Below are positions 44,011-56,188 of a DNA stretch of 64,000 nucleotides, piece after piece. A program made the translations under genes and the position numbers. The notes beneath the pieces are model-generated. The model saw only the letters and a program-made list of their open reading frames with translations, was not told the DNA's origin and searched no databases. The DNA comes from Limonium bicolor (lineage: Eukaryota; Streptophyta; Magnoliopsida; Caryophyllales; Plumbaginaceae), in NCBI GenBank assembly GCA_023374045.1, contig CM041779.1:302322167-302386166 (forward strand), written 5' to 3'. The stretch's first letter is position 1; each line of letters starts with the position of its first letter.

Positions 44011-45418
44011 ATGGCTAGAACTAGAGGAGGACGCACTGGTTCTTCTTCGAGGAACCCACGCCTCGACGACCAGTCAGCCAGCCTCTACCCCACTCCGACC
44101 TGACGGCTTCATATCTGCTGACGCCCGGGCCTGGTATGAGTAGGGCGGGTCCTTCGTCATCGAGAGGCGCATCACCACAGAGGCGTCCGATGCTGCTGGG
44201 CTTACAGCTATTTTTGATGATTTCGGCATCACCAGCATCTTGCGCATGGGCGAGGGTGTCTTCTCTACGGACCTGGTACGGGAATTCTATGCTAATGCGG
44301 AGGCGAGCGACACTACGAACATGATCACATCCTATGTGCGCCAGCTCCCAGTTGAGGTAACCCCTGAGACCTTCAGTGTTCTTTTATTCCTCCCGGATAA
44401 TGAGGCTACCCATCTGGATTTTACCGAGGATGAGCTTAGGCAGAGTAAGTCTAGGTGGTTACAGGCGGTCGGGAGTACTACTCGCTGACCGGGTGAGGAA
44501 ATTAAGACCGTACTCCTATATGCTCTCCTCCCCTCCCTTCCCTAGAGGACCCTTGCATAGATCCTCAGTCATCAGATCCGGCCTCATGCCGGAAATGATG
44601 CTTCTAACGAGGATTGTGTTCTCCTCGACTACCTCCTGGCCGCACCACCTGCACCATCTCAGCAGCTTTCGATCCCCTTCATCATGTTTAGGCAGCTGCA
44701 CAAGGTGGTGACCTATCTGAAGACCAAGAAGAAGAAGATCGCCGCCATATTCCCCATCTTTATCCAGCATCTTCTTGTCTCCACACTCCCTGAGGATATC
44801 TTCACCGGTCTCGAGATGAGGGAGGGTGAGACACCCATCTCCCTTGGGACCTTTAGGAGATGGGGCTTTTTGCGCCTCGATGACGGCAGCTGGGTGAAGG
44901 GCAGCTCGGGTCTAGGGTCGACCGGCACCTCTACGAGCTCTAGCTCTACTTCGGCGCCTACTGCTACCATGGTGCCTCCTATGCCCCCAGTGATGAGCAT
45001 CCCACCAGAGATGCAGACTATGATGGACTCCATTCTCCAGCAGTAGCAGAGGATGGAGCAGGGATTTGGGGGTATGGAGCAGCAGTTTGGGGATGTACAG
45101 CAGCAGGTCGGGGATGTCCAGCAGCGTCAGGTGCGCATGGAGGGACACATAGATGACATCCGCCAGACTTAGGAGCACCTCCAGGCAGAGTAGACTTCTC
45201 TCCGCAACACCCAGACTACGCTCACAGAGCGCTTGGAGCGCAGTGATGCTTTTCAGAGAGAGACCGCTCAGTTCATGGCAGAGGCATCTGCTCGGCAAAG
45301 CGAGGCAGCCCGGTTCATGGCCGACTCATCAGCTCATCAGGCCTAGACTAGCCAGCTCCTGCAGATGATCATGGCCCAGATGGGCGCGAGACCACAGCCA
45401 CCACCGCCGCCTCAGTGA
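44011..45418 (+). pseudogene. Extra 3' ORF of Athila-like element (putative plant transposon protein)
   Basis: Starts MARTRGGRTGSSSRNPRLD at 44011. In several frames it shows a conserved region with EGVFSTDLVREFYANAE, SYVRQLPVEVTPETF and PFIMFRQLHKVVTYLKTK, resembling the 'putative plant transposon protein' domain often found 3' of pol in Athila/Tat elements. A serine/proline-rich linker follows, then repeated (G/M)EQQFGDVQQQ segments that look coiled-coil, and a final PPPPPQ before TGA at 45416-45418. Stops at about 44486, 45046, 45171 and 45193 and frameshifts break it. Function is unknown; it has been discussed as env-like, but no signal peptide or membrane segment is visible here. Confidence 0.65.
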
Positions 45419-46406
45419 CACCCATCCTATCTTTATTGCTTTCTTTTATTTTAATTGTTTTTCTGTACTTTTCTTTTTCCTTACTTGCTTTACTTTTGAT
45501 TGTTAAAACTAACGGTAAAACACAAGACTGACAGGTGAAGTGATGGTGTTTATATTTGGCAGTGCTTAAATTCTGAATTGCTAAATTTCCTGTTTCTCTG
45601 AGCAGTGCAGCGTTCATAAATGATTAATTTACATGACACCTCTACTACGAAACAAACGGCTATAAGTATAGGAAATGGAACCACACTACTTTCGAACGTC
45701 TGCTAAGCTTGAATTCTGGGGAGTATTCTTTCTCTAATATTCCTCATACGATTCAAATATTCCGTGTCATTCGAGTTAATGCACTTTAGTTTGTGGTCAT
45801 ACTTGCCAGTGGAAATCTAGCAACTTTTACTCTGCACAAAACGCATATTGTCTGTGACTCAGTGAGGAATATCTCGACCCCTGAAAAACTTCAAGTGTGG
45901 GGAAGGACATTTTCCTCAATCTATGACACCATGGGAGTCTCAGTTCCTACTTTAACTTTTTGATGTTTCACCTTTCTTGCGTTGTGGCTTAATTATTGCA
46001 CATGCATCTATTATGAGTATAGCATGTTTTGAAAGCTCTTTTACCTGCATTTCTTTTCAGACCAATGAGGACATTGCTCCTCTTAAGTGTGGGGAAGGAA
46101 AGACCTTTCCCTGAAAACATGCTAGTTGTTCTTTAATGCCACACTTGCTTTTTGCTGCTTTAATGCCTGTGCACACCAATAAATATGATGAAATAATTAT
46201 AGGAGCATTTGAAATTAAACCAAGTGACAACCGTAAGAATCGTTTTGCTTGATGAGGTTTGGATAAATAGTTTTATTTCAAAAATACTCTATTTTCACTG
46301 AAACCAGGTTGATTAGCTAGTTGTTGGAAACCAGATTATTTTAGCTTGGGATTTTGGAAATGAAGAGAATGTTGGAAATGAAGAGAATGTTTGGAATGAA
46401 AAGGAT
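45419..46406 (+). other. Athila-like 3' non-coding region, part 1
   Basis: AT-rich, with three repeats of the motif CAAGTGTGGGGAAGG or TTAAGTGTGGGGAAGG (about 45890, 46085), resembling extra polypurine tracts. No ORF is convincing. Confidence 0.6.
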
Positions 46407-46750
46407 AAGGCAAGGTACTCCGCTGATCAAAAAAAATTTCCTAACAATAGCAGGCCTCGTCTATCCGGTTATTAAGTCTTAAGGGTGCCTTAACACCTAT
46501 CTACCTAAGGTCTCGGGATCTGGGATAGTTGGCCCAACACCATCTCAAGGATAGAGAGAAAAGTCTGGGTTACGGAATAACTCTGCAAAAAATTTCAATA
46601 TTAGCTTGTTTTATACATAATCCTTGAAGAAGAATGCTTTTGCTTACAGAAGAGATAATTGCAGTTAAATTTATGCTTTTGATCATGAGTGCGTGGTGTT
46701 GAAAGGTATTACGGAATAAGGCATTACTTCACACCCCTTGTCATCCAAAG
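46407..46750 (+). other. Non-coding module shared with the copia element
   Basis: Second copy of the module described at 8624-8960, at the equivalent location between the last ORF and the 3' LTR. The 18-base start and the 16-base GAGAGAAAAGTCTGGG block are identical. A short stem, GGTGC...CACC, keeps its arms in both copies while the loop differs (CTTCAT versus CCTTAA). Confidence 0.75.
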
Positions 46751-46992
46751 GATAGAGGAATGAAAATTGGTGGAAAGTCCCAAGCTAAGCTAACTTGTTT
46801 TCTACAATCTAGTTTCTCTATGCTTTTACAAAATTGTTCTTCATTCACTGTTTGTGCAAACCTACCTCTAAAGAGCAAGATTATTCTTTCATTTGTCACT
46901 TTGCTTGATTTCCCTCTGCACCTGTTTAATCTTGAGATTATGTGATGGTTTTAGAGATATTCTTATTCTTGATTTGCTTGAGGACAAGCAAA

Positions 46993-47010
46993 AGCTTAAG
47001 TGTGAGGAAA
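46993..47010 (+). other. Polypurine tract of Athila-like element
   Basis: TTAAGTGTGAGGAAAT immediately before TGATAAGTG. It resembles the AAGTGTGGGGGAA tracts further upstream. Confidence 0.6.
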
Positions 47011-47011
47011 T

Positions 47012-48757
47012 TGATAAGTGTGAAACATATAGGCTTTTTAGGGTCTAATTACCTTATAATCTGTAGCAATTCAGGCAATGTTTCCCACTTATTATGTGTT
47101 TTTCCTAAGATTGATGTTTTGATATGAACTGATGCATTTTATATGCTAAATATAGGAAAAACCCAGGGAAATGAAGATTTTACATCATAAGGATTTCAAC
47201 ACAACAAACGGGGAACAAATCCGGAAAAAGAGGCAAAAATTGGTCAAGATAGCCGGACGCAAATCCGGACGTCACATGTCCGAATCCGGACGCAAGCCGG
47301 ACGTGACCCAAATTCCAGATCCAAAAGCCTGTGTCTTGTCCGGATCCAGACACAGATCCGGACATAACCCGAGTTTTAGATCTAAAAGTTCTGTGTCACG
47401 TCCGGATCCGGACACAAATCCGGTCGTCTCACAGAAACGAAAAATAAAAATGCATCGCGCTCATAATTGGGCTTTCAGCACAATTATCAGCCGAGCGGCG
47501 GTTTAGCCCATACCTCTACATTAATTAACACGCACCCATACTCAATCAATTACCCAACTCACCACACTCACCACTAACGAATGTTTTCTTCTTAGCCTAT
47601 TTAAACCCTGCTCCTGCTTCCATTTCAATTCGTACCAGACTTGTTAGTCTAACTCCTATTCTCTGACTCTCTACATATCCTCTCATTCACGACACAACCC
47701 ATCTCCATTCATCAATCGCTCTCCATAATCTTCATCCTTCACTCACAGACACAACCCGTAATCACGCAGCTCATTTAGCCACGTCCGGATCGCGTCCGGA
47801 TCCGGACATACCCATTTCACTACGTCCGACCCGATTTAGCCGGACGTCTCACAAACTTTCCAAAATTTTCATTTTCGCTCCATTGCACCAAGTTCACTCC
47901 ATTGTCGCCAAGACCAACCTCCAAACCAGCATAGCGCAAGAACGAAGGGCGGAGCAAGCAAGAAGATCTTCGTAATAGATGATTTCTCCTAACTCTTTCT
48001 TATTTATGCTTTCAATTGCTATGTCTAGCTAAGAGGATATACTCTGGGGGAAGGGATGTTGTAATTAGTTAAACTCTGCATTATTTTACTACTTTTTTGA
48101 GACTATTTGGATTGTTCAGGTTAATGCTTTTAAGTGCTTTTAATAAACGTCATGAATTTATTATAAGCCCTCGAATCGTGTTATGATCAGATAAGGTTAT
48201 TAGCATTGACGGTCCTATTAACCTATTACCTGTGATAATTGTAATCGGATAGACTACATTAGCAGCTAGGTGCTTTAGTCCAGACCAAACAAGACTAGTA
48301 ATTCTGTGCGATAAAACCATCTAGATATACCTGTTAATTCTAGACTAGAACTACGTGTCCTGTCTAGATGAGCTATCTGGAATTAGGACTTAATACAAAA
48401 TAGATAATTAAGAATTACAAGCCGATCCAAGTCTCCGTTTAAGTAGTAGAATATGCAGAACCTAGCTACTGAAACAACTCCCTGAACCTAGAGTACCGTT
48501 CATACTCCCTATCTATCACTTTAATTTATCTGCTATTTAATTTCTTGTCTATTATTGATTCCAAAACCAAAACAACCCCTCTTTAGTTACCTATTGCCTA
48601 AGGCTAGACTTATTTACCTCAAGTCTCGTGGATTGATACCTGGTTGCTTCTTAATTGCTATACTACTATGACCGGGATTTTTGCAACCCGACGGTCTGTT
48701 GATTTATTATCTTCTAGGATTATTTCTTAGTTTTTAATATATCAAATAAACCGTTTG
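47012..48757 (+). repeat. 3' LTR of Athila-like element (right end approximate)
   Basis: Starts TGATAAGTGTGAAACATA after the polypurine tract. It contains two clusters of GTCCGGATCCGGAC-type inverted repeats (47250-47430 and 47782-47845), a CT-rich stretch near 47640-47700 that may follow the promoter, and an ending near ATAAACCGTTTGCAAG (about 48757) typical of Athila LTR ends. No second LTR copy is available to fix the boundary. Confidence 0.55.
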
Positions 48758-51700
48758 CAAGAAACAAAAACAGAAATAAAGAAAAAGTTTAAGAAAATTG
48801 ACGAGTCAATGTAGTTCCAAAAGAAAGAAGAAGAAAAGGAAGAAAGAATTAATGAGCATGATTTCTAGAAAAATAAGAGAAGGAGAAGAAAGAGAAAAGT
48901 GTGCATCAACAGAAGACACAGCTGAAAATGAAACAAAATTACAAGGATGTCCCAGAGAAAGCAACAAAGGAATCTAAAAAACCACCTATCTAATCATTCC
49001 ATCCACAGCAAAGGAAAAACACATCCTATATTGCACAAAATCTCCACAATGTCCAAATAAGTCCTCCATTTCCACTTGGCATAAGTTTCACCCCCAGGCC
49101 CGTTACATCCCAATGAAAGACCTCTAACTTATAAGCCAATAAGCAATAACTAAAAGTAACGCATCTGAAACATGAATCATAAGCTTCATACTTGTTATCC
49201 ACATATCCCATTTCATAAGAAGGGAACCAGGAGTGAATGAGTGTGACCTTACCTTATGAGCCTGAGTGACTCTTTGATCCAAGCACTAAATCATAAACAG
49301 CTTACCCCATTACAGGTGAGGAAATTGTAAGGATTGAAAATTCCACAACCTTAAAAAAGAAATTCGGAGTGGGAAATACAGCCCCAAGCATTAAGAATAC
49401 CGTCACACCATTTATCACACTCTGCCATACTCGCGAGAGTTTGTGTAATAACCCTTCATGAGAACGAATTGATTCACATATTCAGTTCAATAACCACTCA
49501 AGATCAAGCAAAAGATGTCTTATTCTCGTAAACTATGTATTAATATTGATAGGATTGTACCTACTCTCCAAAAAATATGTATTCACACTGCATCACATCT
49601 ATATATATATATCATAACCATTTCATCATCAACACCGTTCGGTAAGAACTCAGCCTAGTCTCATAGAAAGTCAACTTCAGTTGCATGTAGATGAGCCCAT
49701 CTTATGTCCCTACAATCATTAAAGCATAACTCTGGATCAAAAGAAGTCAAAACTCGAACCATCCGAATCCATGTGAAGACCATCCTAAAGCCATTCAAGG
49801 TCATCCTCGAGCCACATTGAAACCAGCCGCGGAGCCATCCAGGGACCATACCGAAGCCATCCCAAATCATATAAAAGCCACATCGAGACCAGCCTCAGGG
49901 CCGTACTGGAGCCATCACGGAGCCATAACCTCTATAATCATAATTCAATTACAAAAAAACTAACCTTCTTGTACCCAGCATTAAACACTTATCATACACT
50001 CTTCAAACGATCCACAAACTCACAAAAATGACTAAGATACTCTTAGAAACATTACAACCTCTATAATAATCTTCAAACTCGCAAAAAACATCTAAAGCAC
50101 TCTTTCAGGAACTGCAACACCTTCTCAAACTCTTCTAATCTTCCTCAAAGCTTCAAAGCATCTTTGCATACTCTAATTCATGAACTTAGCTTGAAAAATC
50201 AAAATCATAGAAATTCTAAATCTCAACAAGCTTTAAAATACTTCAAAACTAACAGAGTTGTAATAATCTTCAGCTAATCCTAACATTTCAATATCCCAAA
50301 TGTTTCTAATTCTCAACTGTCTCGCATACTTGAACTTCTTACAGATTTGAAAATCACGATTGTCTCACAGACACGTGCATCTCACAGACTCAAGCATCTC
50401 AAACCTCAAAAAAAATAAAACAAACTCAAATTAAATTACACTTAAAATCTTCAAGCTGTGCCAATCTTAAACTTCTCTAAATCAAGAATCCTCTTAAATA
50501 TTTTAAACTCCACAAATCCCAAAATCCCTTAAAGTTAAAACCCTTTGAAACCCCAAGTTTCTCGAAACTTTGAACTCCTCTAAATATCAAGCATCTCAAA
50601 CCTCCAATGTCTCAATTGACTCGAATGTCTCAACAGATTTTACTCAAATGTCTCACAAAATAAAACATCTCAACATGACTCAAATGTATTAGCAAACTCA
50701 AGCTGTTCACAAACTTGTACGCTTCAACAGGATCCGGACTCTCCCAAGGACTCGAGCATCTTAGTGTACTTTGAAGACTCTCTCAAAATTCTAGATCTTC
50801 TCTAAGCTCACAAAGATTCCTTAGAAATACCAAAACTCTTCCAAACACCAAGCTTATTAAAAACCTAAATTCCTCAAGACCCGACCTTCTTAAAACCCAA
50901 ACTCTTTACAACATGAACTCGTAAAAACTCAAACTCCTCAAGATCCAAACTCCTTGAAACCCAAACTTCTGAAAACCTAAAACTCGAGAAGTAATTTCAA
51001 CATTCCCTATCAACTCTCACCATTTTCATACAACCATAAAAACCTCCAACTCTCGCTCGCCTCATAGACTCGGATGTCTCAAACTCCAACACCACAAAAG
51101 ACTAAAATACCCCTCAACTTCCCAAAATGATCAAACACCCCTCAAACCATTCAAATGGCTCAAAATACCCTTCAAAGGTATCCAAAGGTATCAAAATCCT
51201 CTTTAAGCTCATGAATGACCCTAATACTTCTCAAAAGCCATTCTACCTTCACATGTCTTTGATACTCTTTTTCTTCCCACCAACAAGGCACTAACCCTTA
51301 TAATTCGCCAAAACCCTCTCAAACTTGTTCAAGATATTATCAAAACATCTCAAATGACCAAAGAGCCTCTTTCAGGCTTCTATGGTTTCAACAAGCCCTA
51401 AATCATTCAAAACTCTTTCATTCTTCTATCAGATCTCATAATTCAGTTTGTCTCGGCCGCTCAAACCCTCAAACTTTTCTTAATCTTCCATCCCGTATTC
51501 ATTCAACTCTCTCAAATCCATCAATTCTCTTTCGTATTAGCTTGGAAGAAAATCTCACCTCATCAAACACCCTCCGCTCTACTCCTTTTCTATTCCTTCC
51601 TCTATGTCCTCTTTGAAGTGAATCTCTTTAAAATGGTTTTTAAAGTAGGCAATCCTAACACTTGGAGAGCAAGATTTTCCTCGAGCCTCATCCGAAGTCA

Positions 51701-51850
51701 TGGTTGTTGCCACTTTCAAGGGGTGTAACCTAGTGCGAACTCGACATAGAATCTTTGGTATAATCAGATAAGTGCTAACCATAGGCAATAAAATCTAGAG
51801 TTGACTAAAGCTTCTTAAAACCCTCCCTCTTCCTTCCTAGTTAATCTTAG
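48758..51850. other. Repeat-derived non-coding stretch, G-poor on the plus strand
   Basis: 49640-49930 holds a loose repeat around GAGCCATC(C/A). 49980-51560 is a long run of CTCAAAC/CTTCAAA-like words with very few G. It ends just before an AGGTGGCGACTC junction (51850-51861) like the Tat/Ogre PBS at 16303, so much of it may be an LTR of another Tat/Ogre-like element. No supported gene. Confidence 0.45.
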
Positions 51851-53391
51851 GTCAAACTAGGTGGCGACTCTATTCATTTCTGCCTATAGAGCATAAGTCC
51901 GCAAGGAGCCCACTGAGAGCAGGTATAGTAAGCTTTTTGGAAAATACGTACGATTAGTATGTATTTGAGGGATGCCAAGTTAACGGGCTTCACCCTCCAT
52001 AGAATGGAAATTTCTAGGATCTAGGCTTTTTAGTCAAGAATTATTTATGTAGACCCCCCCCCCATACCGAAAAAATCATCATCTACACTTGGAAAGTGAA
52101 GGGGGCATGGGAGAGTGAAAGGGTAGCGTGTGAGGCTATGGAGAAGGCCTAACAAGAAGTCGGGGTTACAAGGAATTGGTGAGGCGGTTGACCGGGGAGC
52201 TCCATAGTGCTCGGAGTCCGCAACAAAGTTCAAAGTGCGGAGATATAAGCCGGTTTAGCTGGGGAAGAGTCCAAAAAGGCTAAGTTCCAGGGAAAGAAGG
52301 AGGCGGAGGGGCTTTAGGCGAAGAATAAACGGCTAGTTGAAGAGCTCGACAGGACCCGGAAGGAGTTGGGAGACTCCTCCATGACTAAGGATCATCTGGG
52401 CAAAATAAACAAGATAGATGCATGGTCAAAATTTAAACACTTAAACCATAGCCAGACTCAATCTTATCTCATACACACATCTATCACCTGTCACATTTCA
52501 AGATATTTCATTAACGAATCGTTCATGAAAAATTTATAGGCTGATTACAATAATCCTAAGAATTACTAGACATAATTTTGTACTTACTGGGTAATCCTAA
52601 AAACAAATTCCACCGAACCTAAGTCGTGGTGTTTGATAAGACCGTGAGAGAAAGGAAAATAGCTATGAAAAGAGGAAAATTGTTTTTTATTTTTTGATGG
52701 CCTAGAGAAAGTTTTTTTTCTTTGAAATTTATAGTTTGGATAAGTTATGATTGATATGAAATAAGAGGGTTACATTTTGTATGTGGTGTACTTAATTAAG
52801 CATAGTACTATAACCCAAATTTGTATGAGCAATGTAGCACTTGAATAAGTGGGAGTGGCTCTTTATTGGTTTATTTATTAGATGTTTCATGCAAGTGTTT
52901 ATGTGACATTTAAGATAATAGAATTTGAAATAGTTAAATTTTACAAGATATAAGTTTGAAATATGAAAATTTTACATTATTATACATCTAAATTCAAATT
53001 CTTTAAGATAAAATCAATCATAGTATATTTTGACAAATATGAAAAAGTTATTTTATATATTTTACATAATATACTAGAATGATGCAATGATTTAACAAAA
53101 TTAGTAGTATAATTCATTAAAATTTTAAATTCCTTGTGTTTTATAATAATAGAATGGAGACCCTGGAGGTTACTCCACCTTCTAATATGGCTTCAGTGCC
53201 CCATGTCATTACATTACAGGCCCAATTAAAATTAAGAGAAGAAAAAATAAAATAAAAAGAAAGAGATATGTACCGCGGCGTGTAGAGGAGAGTTTGAGTA
53301 GGAGGAGAGAGAATTTTTTTTCAAAATGTTATAACTCACAAAATATAAGTGCAAAAGTAAAAAAAAAATTATACCATTGTTCATCATTTAT
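51851..53391. other. PBS-like junction, degenerate ORF traces, then AT-rich spacer
   Basis: TGGCGACTC at about 51853 resembles a Tat/Ogre PBS. A run of nine C is at about 52056-52065. From 52200 to 52400 the plus strand shows broken coding-like text in several frames (AKNKRLVEELDRTRKELGDSS), perhaps a gag-like coiled coil of a decayed element. 52700-53290 is AT-rich with no recognisable feature. Confidence 0.35.
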
Positions 53392-54245
53392 TGTAACATA
53401 TAAATTCCTAAAAAAAACTCAGGAAGACAGGCAGCGGAAAACACCAAGCAACATTCGGGCACTTAGCAAACACACATGCGCACAGAAACATTGAACATAT
53501 GCATTAAAGAAAACAAGCATTCACATACTAGCGACGCCAAGCACATAGCTTGACATGCCTTAGGGTAATTTAACCTGAGGTATCGGCGATGCGGCACGAT
53601 ACCAGCATGCCAGAATGTGCCACTCATAACCACAAGGATGAGAGTAGACTTTGTACCACCGTTAACAGATAAGTTTTCTGGCCATCCCAATTCCCTTAAC
53701 TTCAAGCGCCAAGGTCATAAGGGATCTGCGCACCACTTGCAACTCCTGCCCAAGTGCGCAGCCCAAGTACAAGTAAGGCTGGTGTTCGGGTAACAACAAG
53801 GTTAGCCCACACAGTCAATGCAAACACCGACAACAAGCGGGTGAGGGCGTCGGGCGGACACCAACACACTTATCTCCACCCTGATCCAACTCATCCCTGT
53901 GCGAGCCACAAAGGCTCTAACGATGTGTCGCCCGCACATCAGGGTAAGAATAACCAGGGACATACTGAGTTGATGCCGCCAGCTCTCGGCATCAGGGTAA
54001 TAGAAGCTCGCACCGAAGTTCCAAAGCTCTAACCCCAAGGAGCCCCTCAGCTACCCGCACACCTGCAAGTTAGCTTAAAAGGTGTATAACAGAGAGAGAT
54101 CGAGTCATCGCAACGCAAATACGAAAAGGCTACTTCTTTTATTAATTGATATACAAGGTCTGAAGGGTTACATTACATCGTTGAGTATAAATACATTCTG
54201 GTGTCAAGCTTCTTGTCTTTGTCCTCACAAAAATTAGACGTAACA
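53392..54245 (-). repeat. 3' LTR of minus-strand chromovirus-like gypsy element
   Basis: On the minus strand it starts TGTTACGTCTAATTTTTG right after a GGTGGGGGAGG polypurine tract and plausibly ends ATGTTACA at 53392. It carries TTAATAAAAG (about 54140), a probable polyadenylation signal. It aligns in reverse with 56189-56830 and 58167-58808. The distal end is less certain. Confidence 0.7.
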
Positions 54246-55350
54246 AACCTCCCCCACCTAAGTCTTTGCCGTCCTCGGCAAAGATTCTAAGTACTTTTGT
54301 ATCTCATCCCTAAATTGCCATAAATTGCCCTCTCATTCCCACATCACGTCTTCCCTGGCCTTTCCCTTCCAGTGAATCAGAAAGTCTATTCGCTGATTAG
54401 CTTTCCAACTTGCTCGCCGATGGGCGAGTACTTCTTGGATTCCTTTCTCGTATTGAACAGATATAGTCGGTGGGGCCCGAGCATTATCCTCATGCAAACT
54501 TTGTTCATCTGTCGTGTAAGGTTTCAAGAAGCTTACATGAAAGGTAGGGTGCATCCTCAACCTTTCCGGAAGGTCAAGACGGTATGCAGCATTGCTGATA
54601 CATTGAACGACCTCGAAAGGCCCATCAAAACGTTGAACAAGTCCCTTATGCAAGGGTCTTCTGATCTTCTTCAAGATCTGTGGAGTAAGTTTTAGCATCA
54701 CACGATCCCCAACATTAAACTCCAACGGCCTTCACCCTTCTTCATTCGGTTGGAAGCAAGTTCTAAACTCTCATTTGCCATCCTGAACAATTTTTGTCGA
54801 TCTCGAACAAATTCATAGGCAGCTGGGCACTGCCCCATTGCAGCCTGCTTCGCAACTTCCGCAGGAGTTAAGGGTTTCCAGCCCATAACTAACTCGAAGG
54901 GACTCTGCTTCGTGGCACTGTTCTTGTGCATATTGTAGCATAGTTGTGTCGTGTCTAACAGATGTAACCAGTTCTTTTGGGAAGCTCTAACATAATGACG
55001 AAGATACTCCTCAAGGAGCGCGCATATCCTCTTCATCTGTCCATCCGTCTGTGGATGGTTAGCTGTTGAAAATTTCAACTCGGAACCCATTAGACCAAAT
55101 AATGTTACCCAAAACCTGCCGGTGAACCGAGTATCCCGATCACAAATAATATTTCGGGGAAGGCCAAAGTACTTTACCACATGAGAATAGAAAAGCTTCA
55201 CTGCCATTTTAGCTGGACAATTCATTGGCATGGGCATGAAAATAGCAAACTTCGAGAACCGGTCGACAACCACTAGCATTGAGGACTTACCCTCGACACT
55301 AGGGAAGCCCGACACAAAATTCAGGGAGACCAACGCCCAATCCAGGCACA
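54246..55350 (-). pseudogene. Chromovirus-like integrase with chromodomain-like tail, catalytically dead
   Basis: Minus strand, core from about 55350 to 54700. The first catalytic position reads LNFVSGFPS (Asp changed to Asn); the second is intact (IICDRDTRFTG). The third is DGQMKRICALLEEYLR, where the expected Glu is Lys. The core continues through PFELVMGWKPLTP. A frame change near 54720 leads to the C-terminal domain (FNVGDRVMLKL, LKKIRRPLHKGLVQRFDGPFE). A chromodomain-like end follows, with EVLAHRRAS and RIDFLIHWKG and the final aromatic region interrupted at 54333. The element cannot integrate itself. RT and protease are absent. Confidence 0.85.
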
Positions 55351-55459
55351 TGTAAATTATGTATAAAAGTCGGTATGTGGGTGGGAGTTTAGACTTTTGA
55401 GATCTTGGAGTTTCCAAGATTCCCCATGTTCCGGGGATCACCTTTTTTCGGGATCGTTT

Positions 55460-56160
55460 ATGGGCACATGAGCTAGTGTGAAGAGGGAGAAGTGTTCGTT
55501 CGGTTTGGCGAAATATCGATGCAGATGCGGGAAAGGGTTTTCTCATAAGGTACCCCTTTTTACCGACTTGCTCAAAGTGAGCAAAAATGGGATGGGGACG
55601 GGTGCGCGCCCAGGAGGCATTCGAGTGGCTGAAGTGACGTATTTCCTCGGAACCAGTACTTAAGTTGCCTGAGTTTGATAAGTCCCTTGAGAGTCTGAAG
55701 TTATGAGGAGCTGAATCAATTTTATTCGGCTCATGTGCAAGAGATGCTTACAGTAATCCTTTGTCTTATGATTTGGAGCCATTACCTTCCCGGAACTAAG
55801 CAAGCGAGATGTGAAGAGTTTTCGGGTCGGCACAATGGTGTCCCTGGTGCTCTGAGTTGGCATTGTTTTGGGCTAAACAACAATATCTCTCGTGTGGGAA
55901 TTGACATGGTGGTCAGAATCCGGGTAGCATCAAAAACTGACTCGACTTACAAACAAATTCGTGAGAAAGTCCATGATGGCAAATACTCGACGCTACACCC
56001 CGCTTGAGGACCTTGCTACTTGATGAGCGACATTGAGTTGTTGTTCATGCTGGGAAATTTCGTATCAAAATAGGGAGGAAGAAGTTGCGACGTGGGAATG
56101 AGAGGGGAACTTACTGCATTTACGAGATGAGATACAAAAGTACTTAGAATCTTTGCCGGG
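55460..56160 (+). pseudogene. Plus-strand chromovirus-like pol fragment (RNase H and 3' end)
   Basis: Reads on the plus strand, opposite to the neighbour at 54246-55350. A LFTDLLKVSKNG segment (about 55560) resembles the gypsy RT-RNase H connection (PLTDLLKK). RIRVASKTDSTYKQIREKVHDGKYS (55914-55994) resembles the linker before the integrase zinc domain. 56107-56160 repeats the element's terminal LRDEIQKYLESLPGTAKT stretch, adjoining a polypurine tract and LTR. Integrase is deleted between them. Heavily damaged. Confidence 0.6.
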
Positions 56161-56188
56161 GACGGCAAAGACTTAGGTGGGGGAGGTT

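Larger units (their letters stand above)
38107..47011 (+). mobile_element. Athila-like Ty3/gypsy element, internal region (decayed)
   Basis: In order: gag end, protease, RT, RNase H, integrase, long spacer, an extra 3' ORF, non-coding 3' region and polypurine tract. This order, including the additional ORF between integrase and 3' LTR, is characteristic of Athila/Tat elements. Several frameshifts and stops mean no complete polyprotein can be made. The 5' LTR is not in the window. Confidence 0.88.

Noticed and set aside
53802..54038. Open frames on both strands near 53754-54038, repeated at 56477-56680 and 58455-58658
   Set aside because: All lie in the chromovirus-like LTR and recur only because the LTR recurs; no protein family text.
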